A DNA stretch of 64,000 nucleotides from Rhodoferax sp. (GTDB lineage Bacteria > Pseudomonadota > Gammaproteobacteria > Burkholderiales > Burkholderiaceae_C), in the NCBI GenBank assembly GCA_019449595.1, contig JAGRPL010000006.1, positions 1 to 64,000 on the forward strand. The letters run 5' to 3'. The notes under the pieces are model-generated. The model saw nothing but the letters and a program-made list of their open reading frames with translations, searched no databases and had not been told where the DNA came from. The position numbers were made by a program, and so were the translations under genes. Positions within the stretch are counted from its first letter, which is position 1; every line of letters begins with the position of its first letter. Positions 1 through 7,282 of the stretch are shown piece by piece.

Positions 1-110
1 CTCGGGCTGACGTGTTCGATTACATCGAGCGGTTTTACAACCCGACTCGTCGTCATTCGACGCTCGGGTACGTCAGTCCGATAGACTTTGAGAAAGCGTC
101 AAAAGCTTAG
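1..110 (+). CDS. IS3-family transposase OrfB, 3' end (partial)
   Basis: The frame starting at base 3 is open from the window edge to TAG at 108-110 and encodes 35 residues including YNPTRRHSTLGYVSP. That string is the characteristic C-terminal tail of the rve/DDE integrase domain in IS3-family OrfB transposases, the enzyme that excises and inserts the element. The catalytic DDE residues lie left of the window, so it is not possible to say whether the element is intact. The element end follows within about 30 bases. Confidence 0.85.
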   Translation, partial: RADVFDYIERFYNPTRRHSTLGYVSPIDFEKASKA

Positions 111-139
111 GTCGGTGTCCACGGAACCGGCAGCAGCCC
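111..139 (+). mobile_element. Probable right end of the IS3-family element
   Basis: After the transposase stop the sequence contains TGTCCACGGAACCGGCAGCA and ends in CCCA. This fits the imperfect terminal inverted repeats of IS3-family elements, which end in TG...CA. The left repeat is outside the window, so the exact boundary is inferred. Confidence 0.5.
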
Positions 140-159
140 AGCCATCTGTTTTAAGGCGC

Positions 160-750
160 TCATTCTGCTGGGCGGAAACCAAGAACGGAAGCCGAACTGG
201 CGATTCGGCTTAGTCGTTCATTCAATCGTGCGACTTCCACCTGGTGAGTCGCTTCGATGATGCCCAGAAGAGCCTCAAAAGCATCGAAATCCTGATCTTC
301 GACGAAAGAAATACCTTGCTCGCCAAACTGACACGTTGTTCGGCGTGCCTCGACCAAGCTGCATATGTCTCTGGCTGCTTTGATCCAGCGCTCGCGATTT
401 GCATAGAACTCGCTTTGAGCAGAGAGGTGCCAGTTGACTGTTACAACCAGTCTTGCTCGGTATTCATCTCGTAGATCTTCTGGCAACTCGGATAGCGGTT
501 TGCTCATTGCAGCAGATGACGCCAGGACGATCTTTTCGAAGGCCACCTTGTGAGCGGAGGTCAGTTCCTTGAGTTGCTCTAGGACCTTGAGTGACTCGTC
601 AGTGCCTTTCGTCGAGGAGAGCCGATCCTGAGAGAGAACAAGATCCAGTTGGAGCTTCGACTGTTCGGTGTTGTAGGCCTGTGCGGCTTGCATGCTCACG
701 GTAACCAAGCGCTTGGCAACTTCGGCTAGCGCTGCTTCGGCTTGATGCAT
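160..750 (-). CDS. Hypothetical cassette protein
   Basis: A 196-residue soluble protein, rich in Ala, Glu and Leu and probably largely helical (for example EAALAEVAKRLVTVSMQAAQ), with no signal peptide or membrane segment. I do not recognise the family. The start ATG lies a few bases downstream (minus strand) of a GTTAGCC cassette boundary, as expected for a gene cassette. The stop TGA at 160-162 lies only about 20 bases from the end of the IS3 element, so the attC that should follow this gene appears to be lost or interrupted. Confidence 0.6.
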   Translation of the reverse strand: MHQAEAALAEVAKRLVTVSMQAAQAYNTEQSKLQLDLVLSQDRLSSTKGTDESLKVLEQLKELTSAHKVAFEKIVLASSAAMSKPLSELPEDLRDEYRARLVVTVNWHLSAQSEFYANRERWIKAARDICSLVEARRTTCQFGEQGISFVEDQDFDAFEALLGIIEATHQVEVARLNERLSRIASSASVLGFRPAE

Positions 751-757
751 GGGAGAT

Positions 758-844
758 GGCTAACGTAGAGCTAACCGGCACTGCGCCGCTTTATGGCGCA
801 GCGTCCAGCGACCGAAGGGAGCGAGGTTGAGCGCCATGTTAGGA
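758..844 (-). repeat. attC-like recombination site 1
   Basis: An 87-base site between two minus-strand cassette genes. The outer boxes are GGCTAAC at 758-764 and GTTAGGA at 838-844 (plus strand), matching the inverted R''/R' boxes of integron attC sites. The interior (GCGCCGCTTTATGGCGCAGC and GAAGGGAGCGAGGTTGAGCG) is almost identical to sites 2 and 3. It overlaps the stop codon of the gene to its right, which is typical of cassettes. Confidence 0.8.
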
Positions 845-1195
845 ATTGATTTGAATGGGCGCCGAAAAGTAACTGGCGACGTTTTTTGAGAAGACAAGCA
901 AACCTGCTGAGGCTAGGTAGGTGACTGACATGGCGAGGAGAACGATGGATTTCTCTGTTCCGCTGTGGCTTGAAGCAATGGCGAAAACACCGATTGCTCC
1001 GCCTAGTGCAAGCAAAACTACGAATATCCAACGTGCCCAGGTCTTCCCTTTGAACAGGAACCAACAAAAAATGCCATTAATGCAAAGCCTGCCGATGTCC
1101 TTAGGCTCCGGTGATGGAAACCAACTAAGCACCGAGAGCACGAGGGTGGCGGCAATAATTGAAAGGACAATTTTTTTTGCGGAAGAGTCGGCCAT
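839..1195 (-). CDS. Small integral membrane cassette protein
   Basis: A 118-residue protein with about four hydrophobic segments (roughly residues 8-25, 35-48, 55-75 and 83-103), so probably a small inner-membrane protein. Family unknown. It is bounded by attC-like sites on both sides and read in the same direction as its neighbours, so it is most simply a mobile gene cassette. Short membrane proteins of unknown function are common cassette cargo; nothing here shows a specific role. Confidence 0.65.
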   Translation of the reverse strand: MADSSAKKIVLSIIAATLVLSVLSWFPSPEPKDIGRLCINGIFCWFLFKGKTWARWIFVVLLALGGAIGVFAIASSHSGTEKSIVLLAMSVTYLASAGLLVFSKNVASYFSAPIQINS

Positions 1196-1202
1196 TGAAA
1201 TT

Positions 1203-1288
1203 CCTAAAGTGAAGTTAACCGGCGCTACGCGGCTTTTTCGCGCAGCGTCCAGCGACCGAAGGGGGCGAGATTGAGCGCCATGTTAGGG
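1203..1288 (-). repeat. attC-like recombination site 2
   Basis: Same interior as site 1 (GCGCAGCGTCCAGCGACCGA, then GGGCGAGATTGAGCGCCATG), with GTTAGGG at 1282-1288. The opposite outer box is degenerate (CCTAAAG at 1203-1209), so recombination at this end may be weakened. Confidence 0.75.
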
Positions 1289-1585
1289 CTGACCACTTGA
1301 AATCCCTGCACGAAGTAACAGCCATTCGTCCCATACGTTCTCGGGGTCAATGTCTCGATAGCCACGCTTCTCTTCCATTGCCACTTTCGCTGAAAGTGGC
1401 AGCATGATGCACGCAGCCTTATCTCGCGCATCCAATACTTCCGCCAGAGATAAAGGTGATCCCTTTTGCTTTTCGATATTGAGCAGAAGCGCTCCAAGTG
1501 CAGGAATAGGCACTGGAACAAGTGTCTCTTGCGGTTCAGATGGCGGACTATCAGATTTGCCGAATATCTTGGAGAGCAGCTTCAT
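1283..1585 (-). CDS. Hypothetical cassette protein
   Basis: A 100-residue soluble protein starting MKLLSKIFGK with a Pro-rich stretch (residues about 13-30) followed by a helical region. No recognised domain. Its stop codon overlaps the outer box of attC-like site 2 and its start lies 8 bases from the boundary of site 3, so the coding region fills the cassette. No promoter is visible within it. Confidence 0.6.
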   Translation of the reverse strand: MKLLSKIFGKSDSPPSEPQETLVPVPIPALGALLLNIEKQKGSPLSLAEVLDARDKAACIMLPLSAKVAMEEKRGYRDIDPENVWDEWLLLRAGISSGQP

Positions 1586-1592
1586 GAGAATG

Positions 1593-1679
1593 CCCTAACG
1601 TAGAGCCAACCGGCGTTGCGCAGCTTTATCGCGCAGCGTCCAGCGGCTGAAAGGAGCGAGGTTGAGCGCCGGGTTAGCC
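1593..1679 (-). repeat. attC-like recombination site 3
   Basis: Outer boxes CCCTAAC (about 1593-1599) and GTTAGCC (1673-1679) flank an interior nearly identical to sites 1 and 2 (CGCGCAGCGTCCAGCGGCTG, AAGGAGCGAGGTTGAGCGCC). This is the most complete of the three sites. Confidence 0.8.
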
Positions 1680-1683
1680 AATG

Positions 1684-2280
1684 TCACTTTTGAACGATCT
1701 TGTATTGGATTGAGCAGTTAAAGTATGACTTTGCGCCTTCTTGGGTCGAGTCAGCTTCAATAATGGCTCCTTGGTCGAAACGCTTGTCGCCATCACGTTG
1801 AAGAACTTTCATATTTACGTAATGGTCGCCCATGAACCTCATGGCAGCCACCATCGGGTTGCTACTACGCAATGCGGCAAAAATCTCTTTGGGTGTTTCG
1901 GCAAAATATAGCCCCCAATATGTAGCATCTCCACCGCTGTAGCCTTGTCCATCTCCTTTGAAGTAACTATATCCAGCAGCTATAACGGTTACTCCATTGA
2001 TCTTTATTGGTTTCTCAAAGCGATAGATCTCATCGCTTGAATCCTTTTCAACCAATTTTGTATCGAACCAAATCCCATTTTCAATAATTGACTTGAATGC
2101 CCCGAGCTTCTCGTACGCTGCTCGGTTTGAAGCAATGTTCACGAACGAGCTTGTTTGGCATGTTGAAAATTCTTGAAAAAGCTCGTTTGCCCCAGGTGTG
2201 GACTCGCCTGCCATCAAAGGAGAAGCAAAGCAACTGAGGAGACTACAAGTTGCAACTGCTGGAAACAATAGAAATTTCAT
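1684..2280 (-). CDS. Exported hypothetical cassette protein
   Basis: A 198-residue protein with a clear N-terminal signal peptide (MKFLLFPAVATCSLLSCF, then ASPLMAG; cleavage probably after LMA), so probably periplasmic. The mature part has no recognised domain and contains three cysteines, two of them near residues 41 and 190. A ribosome-binding sequence AAGGAG lies just upstream of ATG on the minus strand, right after a GTTAGCC cassette boundary. Same orientation as the other cassettes. Confidence 0.65.
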   Translation of the reverse strand: MKFLLFPAVATCSLLSCFASPLMAGESTPGANELFQEFSTCQTSSFVNIASNRAAYEKLGAFKSIIENGIWFDTKLVEKDSSDEIYRFEKPIKINGVTVIAAGYSYFKGDGQGYSGGDATYWGLYFAETPKEIFAALRSSNPMVAAMRFMGDHYVNMKVLQRDGDKRFDQGAIIEADSTQEGAKSYFNCSIQYKIVQK

Positions 2281-2294
2281 ATTTACTCCTTATT

Positions 2295-2338
2295 GGCTAA
2301 CGTTGGTACTCCCCTTGAGCGAGGGGTAGACCGCAGTC
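2295..2338 (-). repeat. Short degenerate attC-like hairpin
   Basis: GGCTAAC at 2295-2301 is followed by the imperfect inverted repeat GGTACTCCCCT / AGGGGTAGACC. Its place between two minus-strand cassette genes fits a short or decayed attC. The second outer box is not recognisable. Confidence 0.45.
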
Positions 2339-2905
2339 TCAATCCATCCTGAATCTCTTGAACTGAGCCAAGCATTGCGAATTCGGATTCTCGACGCGGT
2401 TAGAGAAACTGGCGATCTGACGAAATTCGTGGCCTTGTCCCTTCGCCACAATCTCGGAGACCGTTAGAGTACAAGCGGTGCGGTGCCATGAATACTTGAC
2501 TTCGTAGTCCTTTCCTGATTCGAAGGTAGTCGTGAAGGGAACGCCGCACTGATAAGAAGTCCGCGTACTCCCACTTGTCTCGACAGAGGTCCCCCAAAAT
2601 ATTGCAGTTAGTGGTTGCGCAGTCGCTACGTAGACTTCTTTTGCTGCCTTCTCTTCGTAGTCCCACAGGGGCATGCCGAGGCGGGTGACAGAACTGGTCA
2701 GCAGAACGCCGCGTCTAAGTCTCATCCACTCTTGCTCGCTACCTGAGCAGTCCACACCTTGGTATGTACGCAGGACTGACACACCGCTGGTGTCCGTAAC
2801 AAATCGCACACGGGCTCTATCGCCCGACGTCGGTTGCACATACGAGAGGCCAGCACAGGCAGAGAGCGTGACCGTGCCGAGTAGTAGTAGAGAGGAGAGT
2901 TTCAT
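2339..2905 (-). CDS. Lipoprotein cassette gene, unknown function
   Basis: A 188-residue protein with a lipoprotein signal (MKLSSLLLLGTVTLSAC; lipobox LSAC, Cys17 lipidated), so probably membrane-anchored in the cell envelope. The mature part has several further cysteines that may form disulfides. Family not recognised. Upstream on the minus strand, GTTAGGC at 2938-2944 marks a cassette boundary, so this is the fifth cassette in the run and the last one with a clear box before non-coding sequence begins. Confidence 0.65.
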   Translation of the reverse strand: MKLSSLLLLGTVTLSACAGLSYVQPTSGDRARVRFVTDTSGVSVLRTYQGVDCSGSEQEWMRLRRGVLLTSSVTRLGMPLWDYEEKAAKEVYVATAQPLTAIFWGTSVETSGSTRTSYQCGVPFTTTFESGKDYEVKYSWHRTACTLTVSEIVAKGQGHEFRQIASFSNRVENPNSQCLAQFKRFRMD

Positions 2906-2944
2906 GTCGGTTGTAGGAGTGAGCGGGTGAATCTACGGCCTAAC

Positions 2945-3460
2945 GAAGCCCTTGTAGTGATGTAGATGGACAGATATCCTGGGAGCCCAGAATATCCGAC
3001 GGGATATGCCCGAATTCCACCTGCGGATGCCCATGACCAACGAAGCGGAAAGGCGTAGACAGCCTTGATCCACAGCCAGCTCCCGAAGAAAGTGATGTCA
3101 TTTCCGCCCCCTTAAATCCTGTCGCCTATCCTGGCGAAATTTGGTCAATGCCGAGTTGATTTTCTCGACTATAGCCCAGTGGACAACATACCTGAATGTC
3201 GGCTCCCGACCCGAAGCTGAGACGGCAGCGGGCCCATACCGGCTGTAGACAATCGCGATCTGCCTGCTCCACAGAGGCCATTCACAACTTTGAACCACGG
3301 ACAGCTTTAGGTTGAGAACTCCGTCAAAGCCAGGACCCGCCATGGGCTGGCTGCCGACATACGCTGAACTCCAAAGCGGTCTTAGTGACGACGTTATCCG
3401 ACGGGCAGCGTCAATATCGACCTATTGCAAAAATGTCCATCAGCGAATTCCCCGGCTAAG
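2945..3460. other. Non-coding stretch with repeat fragments
   Basis: About 500 bases without a convincing gene. It contains fragments resembling other intergenic parts of the window, for example CTATAGCCCAGTGGAC near 3170 and CTGCTCCACAGAGGCC near 3268, which echo words at 4338, 4575, 10280 and 21830. It may be decayed cassette or repeat sequence. Confidence 0.4.
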
Positions 3461-4273
3461 TTACTGCTTGATTGGTGCTTTGGAATTTCTGGCCAAATCT
3501 TGTGCGAGCCTTATCTGCTCTTGATTCATCATTGATTCCAGCCTTTTGATATATCCCATTGCTTTTTCATTGCCATTTGCGCTAGCCGCGCTCAGCCACC
3601 TGTGAGCCTGAATCAAGTCAGTAGGTACACCTTGTCCCATGGCGTACATCGAACCAAGGTTGGCCTGTGCGATCGCATCACCCTGGTCAGCTGCCCTACG
3701 GAGCCACATAACTGCCTGCTGATAGTCTTTCGGCACACCTTGGCCAGTGGCACATAGACTGCCAAGGTTGGCTTGGGCCAACGCATTACCTTGCTCAGCA
3801 GCTTTCCTGTAAAAGTCTGCCGCGAGTTGATAGTCTTGCGGCAGACCCGTGCCATAGTGGTGCGCCAATCCCAGCAATGCCCACGCGCTCGCATCATTTT
3901 GCGCAGAGGCCTTTCTTAGAAAAACTATCGCCTGCTGGTAATCTTGAGGAATGCCTTGTCCCTTGTAGTACATAGCGCCTAGCATGTACTGTGCTTGTGA
4001 ATCACCTTGTAGGGCTGCTTTTCGGAAAAATGTCGCGGCCTGTGTGTAGTCTTGACTCACACCTTTGCCTTCGAAATACATGAGCCCGAGGTTGTATTGC
4101 GCCCGCATCTCCCCTTTGCTGGCAAGGTTTCCAAACTCCTTTAGTGCGACACCGTAGTTACCTGCCTTGTAAGCACCTACTCCTTCTGGGAAACCTGCTT
4201 CCACTACCGTCGGCAGAAGTAGGATGCCACCCAAAAAGAATGCTACACAAAGTCGGTTCGAATCAATTAGCAC
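3461..4273 (-). CDS. Sel1-repeat protein, exported
   Basis: A 270-residue protein with an N-terminal hydrophobic signal segment (residues 9-26) and about six Sel1-like repeats of 36 residues, each of the form AQYNLGLMYFEGKGVSQDY..A..F..KAA.QG. Sel1 repeats are TPR-related helical pairs that mediate protein-protein contacts, often in envelope-located or secreted scaffold proteins. The C-terminal 35 residues are a charged tail. The gene stands alone on the minus strand between non-coding repeats, so its partner is unknown. Confidence 0.85.
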   Translation of the reverse strand: MLIDSNRLCVAFFLGGILLLPTVVEAGFPEGVGAYKAGNYGVALKEFGNLASKGEMRAQYNLGLMYFEGKGVSQDYTQAATFFRKAALQGDSQAQYMLGAMYYKGQGIPQDYQQAIVFLRKASAQNDASAWALLGLAHHYGTGLPQDYQLAADFYRKAAEQGNALAQANLGSLCATGQGVPKDYQQAVMWLRRAADQGDAIAQANLGSMYAMGQGVPTDLIQAHRWLSAASANGNEKAMGYIKRLESMMNQEQIRLAQDLARNSKAPIKQ

Positions 4274-4737
4274 TTCATTCCTTTTTTCGTGGGACTCCGG
4301 CTTTTCAGTTATGGCCCATGGGGTTAAATCGCTGAGAACTATAGTCCACTGGCCAGTGCGTTTGAAAGGCCGCTAACGCGGCAGACGAGAAGTATACGAA
4401 CGACTCCTGACGGGTAATACAGTGGACTGCCAGTAACCCGCCGTTCGTGACCGACAGCTACCGCCCCACAACTGAATTGCATCGCTGTCCAGAACAGCCG
4501 TTCAATTTTGACCGGCTGGTTCGGAGAAAATTGGCGGGCTCAGACCCAAAGCGGGTTTAGCGGTTGGTAGTCTGCCTGCTCCAAAGCAGCCGTTGGCAAC
4601 GATGAATCGACGGACAGCCTTGGGGAAAACATTTTGTCGAAGCAAAAAACCGCGATGGGGCGGGAGCGGTCGCTCAACGGCATGACCCACAGGGCTATAG
4701 TTCCTAACAAATCGACACTTTACACATTTGCTTTCCT
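4274..4737. repeat. Intergenic region with dispersed repeats
   Basis: No gene seen. It carries two segments found again in the window: 4389-4433 matches 10064-10108 (6 differences in 45) and 4500-4541 matches 9298-9339 (6 differences in 42). CTCCAAAGCAGCCGTTGGC near 4580 recurs as CTCCAAAGCAGTCATTGGC near 21830. These look like copies of an eroded repeat family. Confidence 0.65.
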
Positions 4738-5376
4738 ATGCAGTCTCTCAACGAACTTGAAGTTTGGTTAAAAACTCACCTGCCGGAAGTGGCCGCTGAT
4801 TTGAAGCCAGGTGCAACGGAACATGATTTGCAGGTCTTCTCAACTGTGCTAGACGTTAAGTTGCCGGATGATTTTTTGCAGCTCTACGCCTGGCATAACG
4901 GTCAAGAAATGAGCGTCAACGCCGGGCCTTGGTATGGTCTCAGTTTTTTACCTCTTGATGCCGTAAAGCGTGAGTGCGAGATGTGGAGGAAAGTTCTAGA
5001 AGAATCCAGCCCGGAGACACTCACGAGCTTAGCCCAAAGCATGAAGTCGACTCCGCCGGGATTTGTTAAGAGGCAATATGCAAATGCCCTGTGGATTCCC
5101 TTTGCGTATGACTGGGGCGGCAATTTCTTGGGGGGTGACCTTAGCCCTGACGAAGATGGAGCCTATGGCCAAGTGATCAACTTTGGTCGTGATGAAGATC
5201 GAAAAATTGCCGTTTCCCCAAGCATCAGCGCATTCGTAAGCTGGATGCTCAACGAACTTAATGCTGGAAACTTCAATATCAAAGTGGAAGGCGATGGTGG
5301 TCGAAGCTTTAATACGTTAATGCCGGAGAAATACCACTTCTTCGATGCCTTGGCAGTAATGTTTCCTGAATCGTAA
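4738..5376 (+). CDS. SMI1/KNR4 family protein
   Basis: A 212-residue soluble protein with the SMI1/KNR4 domain signature: LPDDFLQLYAWHNGQ at about residues 41-55, then a hydrophobic core and the DWGGNFLGGDLSPDEDGAYGQV segment near 121-142. Bacterial members of this superfamily are often immunity proteins for polymorphic or contact-dependent toxins, and others are general binding proteins. No toxin gene is adjacent, so the immunity role is only a possibility. It starts at ATG directly after a repeat-rich intergenic region and has no operon partner. Confidence 0.8.
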   Translation: MQSLNELEVWLKTHLPEVAADLKPGATEHDLQVFSTVLDVKLPDDFLQLYAWHNGQEMSVNAGPWYGLSFLPLDAVKRECEMWRKVLEESSPETLTSLAQSMKSTPPGFVKRQYANALWIPFAYDWGGNFLGGDLSPDEDGAYGQVINFGRDEDRKIAVSPSISAFVSWMLNELNAGNFNIKVEGDGGRSFNTLMPEKYHFFDALAVMFPES

Positions 5377-5717
5377 TCAAAGGATAGGCAACGACTTCTA
5401 GCCGTCGCTCCCCATACTAGCCACCGTGCTGGTCCGCGGTAGGTGACTCATTTGGTTTTGAACGACTGGTATCGAGGAAATTCTCTTACCGCTTTGGGCC
5501 TGTTGCCGTCTCAGCTTCGAGGCGGGAGCAGCAACTTGCTTAACTCACCCGAATGGGGGATATACAAGTCTGGCCTTGAACGTCAAAATCGGGACAGTAT
5601 CAATCGATCAGAAGCTCCCACAGTTGCGGAACACACATATTTGCAGTCTTGGATATGGCCAAGGCAGCTGCATACTGTCTGTCGGACCGTCACAAAAAAT
5701 TGCCATTCCATTCAAGC

Positions 5718-6944
5718 ATGAATCTCATACATTTCTTAACCGGGCGCGTTACCAAAGACGCATTTGCAAAACGCATGGTGCAAGCCTTCAAGGACCGCGG
5801 CTATCAAACAGTGCTGTACGACTCGCAACAGTTTTCCATTGACCTAGGCGACCAAGAGAGTGGCGGGGTCATGTTTCTAGCGCACTTTTATGCTGATTAC
5901 TGTCAAGCACCAAGACTTCGCAGAAGACCCATACCCGGGGAATTGGTGGATATGCGCATCAAGGGACTTGCAGAGGAAGGCTCCACAGCCCCGAACCTCG
6001 AAAGACTATTGCCGGTCATACGTGATTTGTCGTATGCATGGTTCTGTGCAGCCCAAATCGCAGCCACTCTCAAGGATGTGCAGCACCACACAAGTGATTT
6101 GCAGATTGGGGACGGCCACCGCGTCTCCCTGGTCTTGGACTCACCCACACAAACCCAGCAAGTCACAGACCAAGTGCTTACATCACTCAACATCTGCTTT
6201 GAGGATGGATTGATTCAGGCCGTAAAAAATCTGCGGGACATTTCGCCCGATAAGTGGCGAACTATAGGTCCCGGAGCCTATGTGGGGGCGTGGGACGACA
6301 CCTTTGACTGTTCACGTATTCTTCTGACTGACGTCATATACCGACTGGAGTTGCCTGCTAATCCGGTTGCATTGATTCCCGCCCGTGGCGTACTACTCGT
6401 CACCAGCTCAGGGAGCGTAGAGGGGCAAATGGCCATACTGCAAGCAGCCAAAGAAGTTATCGAAAAGAACTCTCGCTGGACTTCTGCCAGCATGCTGGAG
6501 CTTAAAGATGGCACTTGGCAAACTTATGCCCCCAGTGCGCCGGCAGTTTTGCAATTGCAGAGCGAGCTATTCACACGCATTCAGTTCTGCCGTTATGACC
6601 AGCAAAAACCTCTGCTTGAACGTCAATTGTCAGCACAGGGGAAAGACATTTTCGTTGCCTCCTATTTTGCATACGAAAAGAACAAGACAATTTTTTCTGT
6701 AGCGACCTGGTCGGACGGCGTGGAAGCCTGGCTACCCAAGACCGATTACCTGATGTTTGTGAAGCCAGGTGCAGGGGATACGAACGATATTGTTAACGTG
6801 ACGTGGGATGTCGCGCTCAGCTTTCTGAGTCCGTGGATGATTGAGGTTCCAGAAGTGCTGCCGGTTCGCTTTCACGTCGACGAGTTTCCTGACGCAGAAA
6901 TGCTGGAGGCACTAAGGGCACATCAAACTGTCATGGGCGAGTAG
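5718..6944 (+). CDS. Uncharacterised protein (DUF1444-like?)
   Basis: A 408-residue soluble protein starting MNLIHFLTGRVTKDAFAKRM; an in-frame ATG at 5649 would add 23 residues that look like non-coding sequence. The N-terminus (helix, then KDAFAKRMVQAFKDRG, then alternating strands) weakly recalls the YtpQ/DUF1444 family, but I cannot confirm this. No signal peptide and no catalytic motif seen. It lies between the SMI1/KNR4 gene and a TPR gene on the same strand, separated by several hundred bases, so it is probably transcribed alone. Confidence 0.65.
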   Translation: MNLIHFLTGRVTKDAFAKRMVQAFKDRGYQTVLYDSQQFSIDLGDQESGGVMFLAHFYADYCQAPRLRRRPIPGELVDMRIKGLAEEGSTAPNLERLLPVIRDLSYAWFCAAQIAATLKDVQHHTSDLQIGDGHRVSLVLDSPTQTQQVTDQVLTSLNICFEDGLIQAVKNLRDISPDKWRTIGPGAYVGAWDDTFDCSRILLTDVIYRLELPANPVALIPARGVLLVTSSGSVEGQMAILQAAKEVIEKNSRWTSASMLELKDGTWQTYAPSAPAVLQLQSELFTRIQFCRYDQQKPLLERQLSAQGKDIFVASYFAYEKNKTIFSVATWSDGVEAWLPKTDYLMFVKPGAGDTNDIVNVTWDVALSFLSPWMIEVPEVLPVRFHVDEFPDAEMLEALRAHQTVMGE

Positions 6945-7282
6945 GAAGGGTCTGCCAAAACACATCGGTTGATCTTCAAGGCAGTTCACTGAGCGCACCC
7001 TTGAGCGACGGCTTTGGAGAAGCGAAGCACCACCAGGCCCAACTTGCAGTCGACCCACAGCAGCCTTTCACGCACACTATGGCGCTTCTCCAAAGCTGAC
7101 GTTTAAACCATCGATCGGTTGAATCCAAGGCTGTAGGCAGATGCTTCGGTATTTGATCCGGCTTCGACAAAACTACCATTGACTCGGTTGCGCGATCGAT
7201 ATTGGTCTGCCGATCTTGAGGTAAGCCGATCGTGGACTCAACCTTCTTCCGAGAACAGTATGAATTTCTTCACCAAAGCAGC
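6945..7282. other. Intergenic region with inverted repeat
   Basis: No gene seen. A perfect 14-base inverted repeat, GCTTTGGAGAAGCG (7011-7024) and CGCTTCTCCAAAGC (7083-7096), encloses 58 bases. It resembles the bracket of a small mobile palindrome or attC-like element, but no R boxes are evident. Confidence 0.45.

Noticed and set aside
180..230. Inverted repeat AAGCCGAACTGGCGATTCGGCTT as an attC stem
   Set aside because: It lies inside the coding end of the 160-750 gene and lacks outer R boxes, so it is not called separately.
3098..3343. 81-residue minus-strand frame in the gap right of the cassette array
   Set aside because: No ribosome-binding site or recognised domain, and it overlaps repeat-like words; treated as non-coding.
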